Shown one piece after another: positions 62,628 to 64,000 of a DNA stretch of 64,000 nt. The number at the start of each line of letters is the position of its first letter. Position 1 is the stretch's first letter. Both the position numbers and the translations under genes were made by a program. Origin of the DNA: JAFLBI01 sp964616465 (GTDB lineage: Bacteria; Bacteroidota; Bacteroidia; Chitinophagales; Chitinophagaceae); the NCBI GenBank assembly GCA_964616465.1, contig CAZTTO010000004.1, positions 122,087-186,086 of the forward strand. The letters are read 5' to 3'. The notes below the pieces were generated by a model. It searched no databases. It was not told the DNA's origin and saw only the letters and a list, made by a program, of their open reading frames with translations.

Positions 62628-64000
62628 TTATGCGTTTTCAATGATTTTTATTTCTTCTTCCGTCAAGTCATAAAGCTGATAAACCAATTGGTCTATTTCA
62701 TTTTCAAGCTCTGTTGTGTCGGCTGATGGGTTTTCTTTCTTGCGAGAAAGGATTTTGGTAACAATATTTTCAATTTTAGATTCAATCATTCCATCTCTTG
62801 CAATAGGAAAATCCTTTACATAAATATTAATCCAACGAGTAGTTCCAACACCACTTGTATTAGCAATTAACCTAAGGTAGTATTTAATCACTTTTGAATT
62901 CAGTAAACCATTTAAATACTTTATGTTTAAATCTTTTGGAGGAAGTAAAAAGTATGCACTATTCAAAAGATATATTTCATCGTCACAGATAGCGAACTTG
63001 TTTGTGTCAGTTAATTCAATCCAAATTATCTTTGGCTCTTTAAAATCATCAAAAAAAGAACAAGCCCTTAAATTTGTCCAATGATTTCCCTTTGCCCCTC
63101 TTTTCTTAAACCCATCACCAAAGGAGTCTAAGTACTCATAAATCGCAGGATATTCATTCTTTACATCTATGCCGTTTTTTGTGAGTAATATGTATTTTTC
63201 TTGCTGATAGCAATATCTGTTTATATCTCTACCTCTTAACAATGGTTTAATCAAATCTATACTTTTAGGGTCCTTAGCAATCAACCTATTTACTATATCT
63301 TCATCAATAACAAAAGCTTCGTTCGAGCCTGTAGCAATTCCTAATCTTATTTTTGCTCCAATTTCTTCCAAAGTTTTACCCTTGTCGGATATTTTTCTTC
63401 CTAAATTGATTTGCTCTGGTTTAGCAAGATTCCAACTTTTTATTTTAAAATCATCAAAATCATACTCAAAAGAATGCCTTTTAATAAAATCTATGAAGTT
63501 GTCTTGAATGTTATATTTTTGGTTAACAATTAGAGATTTAATATCATTTTTACTTTTTGCAAAATTTGCAACAACAGTATTCACAATTGCATCTTCAAAT
63601 ATTTGAGCATCTTCAATATTTATTAGCTGAACAAATTGGCCGTTATCATTAAAATAATCCCTTAGTGGTTTTCCATATTCAGCCTTTAAAAAGGAGTTTG
63701 ATGTTATAAAATTTAAATACCCTTTATTAGTAAGAATTGTAATGCCTTTTTCAAAGAAATAACAATACAAATCTGCAAATGTTTCAAAACATTTGTAGTT
63801 TGATTTCAAATAATCTCTAAAGTCTATTTTATCGTGGCTTATATAAGGCGGATTTCCAATAACCACATCAAAGCCCACAAAATCGCCATCGTCATTCAGC
63901 ACTTCGGGAAATTCAAAACGCCATTCAAAAGCGTTTTCAAAGATTTTGTTGGCTTTTATTTCTTCAATTTCGGTCTCCAATTTTTTGGTTTCTTCGGTCA
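62628..64000 (-). CDS. Eco57I-type restriction-modification methylase, C-terminal part
   Basis: The C-terminal portion of a large adenine N6-methyltransferase/restriction protein, open to the right edge of the window. The catalytic motif NPPYIS (motif IV) lies about 45 residues into the visible part, after ENAFEWRFEFPEVL. The rest is a TaqI-like target-recognition region (LLRGRDINRY, LLNSKVIKYYLR, SGVGTTRWINIYV). The frame is open upstream of the TTG at 63980, so that codon is internal. The SAM-binding motif and any nuclease or helicase domain lie outside the window. It is first of the three-gene operon visible here. Confidence 0.88.
   Translation of the reverse strand, partial: TEETKKLETEIEEIKANKIFENAFEWRFEFPEVLNDDGDFVGFDVVIGNPPYISHDKIDFRDYLKSNYKCFETFADLYCYFFEKGITILTNKGYLNFITSNSFLKAEYGKPLRDYFNDNGQFVQLINIEDAQIFEDAIVNTVVANFAKSKNDIKSLIVNQKYNIQDNFIDFIKRHSFEYDFDDFKIKSWNLAKPEQINLGRKISDKGKTLEEIGAKIRLGIATGSNEAFVIDEDIVNRLIAKDPKSIDLIKPLLRGRDINRYCYQQEKYILLTKNGIDVKNEYPAIYEYLDSFGDGFKKRGAKGNHWTNLRACSFFDDFKEPKIIWIELTDTNKFAICDDEIYLLNSAYFLLPPKDLNIKYLNGLLNSKVIKYYLRLIANTSGVGTTRWINIYVKDFPIARDGMIESKIENIVTKILSRKKENPSADTTELENEIDQLVYQLYDLTEEEIKIIENA

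Noticed and set aside
59250..64000. BREX or DISARM system
   Set aside because: No PglZ, BrxC-like ATPase, Lon-like protease or DISARM helicase/PLD genes are visible; only the methylase is shared with them.

Overview
The window is about 64 kb of AT-rich DNA from a member of the Bacteroidota, most likely a Chitinophagaceae relative. The evidence is a type IX secretion cargo with a gliding-type C-terminal domain beside a PorP/SprF protein, a carboxypeptidase-regulatory/plug/beta-barrel outer-membrane protein, UpxY and CpsB homologues, an almost complete absence of Shine-Dalgarno sequences, and many TANNTTTG-type -7 promoter boxes close to start codons. Family assignments come from motifs read by eye; no database search was run.

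Layout. 1-8.6 kb: end of a phospho-sugar mutase, pcm, a large outer-membrane beta-barrel protein, a DUF445 membrane protein, tRNA-His, a Prc/Tsp-like protease, and an UpxY-CpsB pair that normally accompanies polysaccharide loci but has none here. 8.6-16 kb: a secreted GH13 enzyme with an esterase, then the glyoxylate bypass (aceB-aceA) divergent from a RamB-like regulator. 16-28.5 kb: carA-aroQ, TamB, a secreted isoaspartyl peptidase, a DinB-like protein, a gamma-glutamyltransferase interrupted by one in-frame stop, and an M14 peptidase. 28.5-34.4 kb: a PIG-L deacetylase, two very small membrane proteins and a sodium/solute symporter in one tight run, then a cytoplasmic GH13 enzyme. 34.4-43 kb: a T9SS cargo - PorP/SprF - VWA operon behind recG. 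43-55.8 kb: mostly housekeeping genes (trpS, deoxynucleoside kinase, a GlcD-type oxidase, dcd, a phosphopantetheinyl transferase, hutH, glnS, tilS, a rhomboid protease, rlmH).

From 55.8 kb the DNA becomes accessory. A GIY-YIG endonuclease gene lies between two arrays of GC-rich palindromic repeats. The outer array is followed by what looks like the last codons of a second, decayed GIY-YIG gene, suggesting a small repeat-linked mobile unit. After a GH29 fucosidase come a PIN-domain toxin/antitoxin pair, a short repeat region, and a three-gene operon running off the right edge: an Eco57I-type methylase (partial), a Bro-N/DinD-like protein and a DUF262-DUF1524 protein with a DUF4268-like C-terminus. 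This is a probable defence island.

Most notable observations: the GIY-YIG/repeat unit with its ghost copy; the restriction-type operon at the right end; the nonsense codon in the gamma-glutamyltransferase; the two unlisted-size membrane peptides before the symporter; the RamB-like regulator facing aceB; and a compact three-hairpin RNA-like segment near 45.7 kb.
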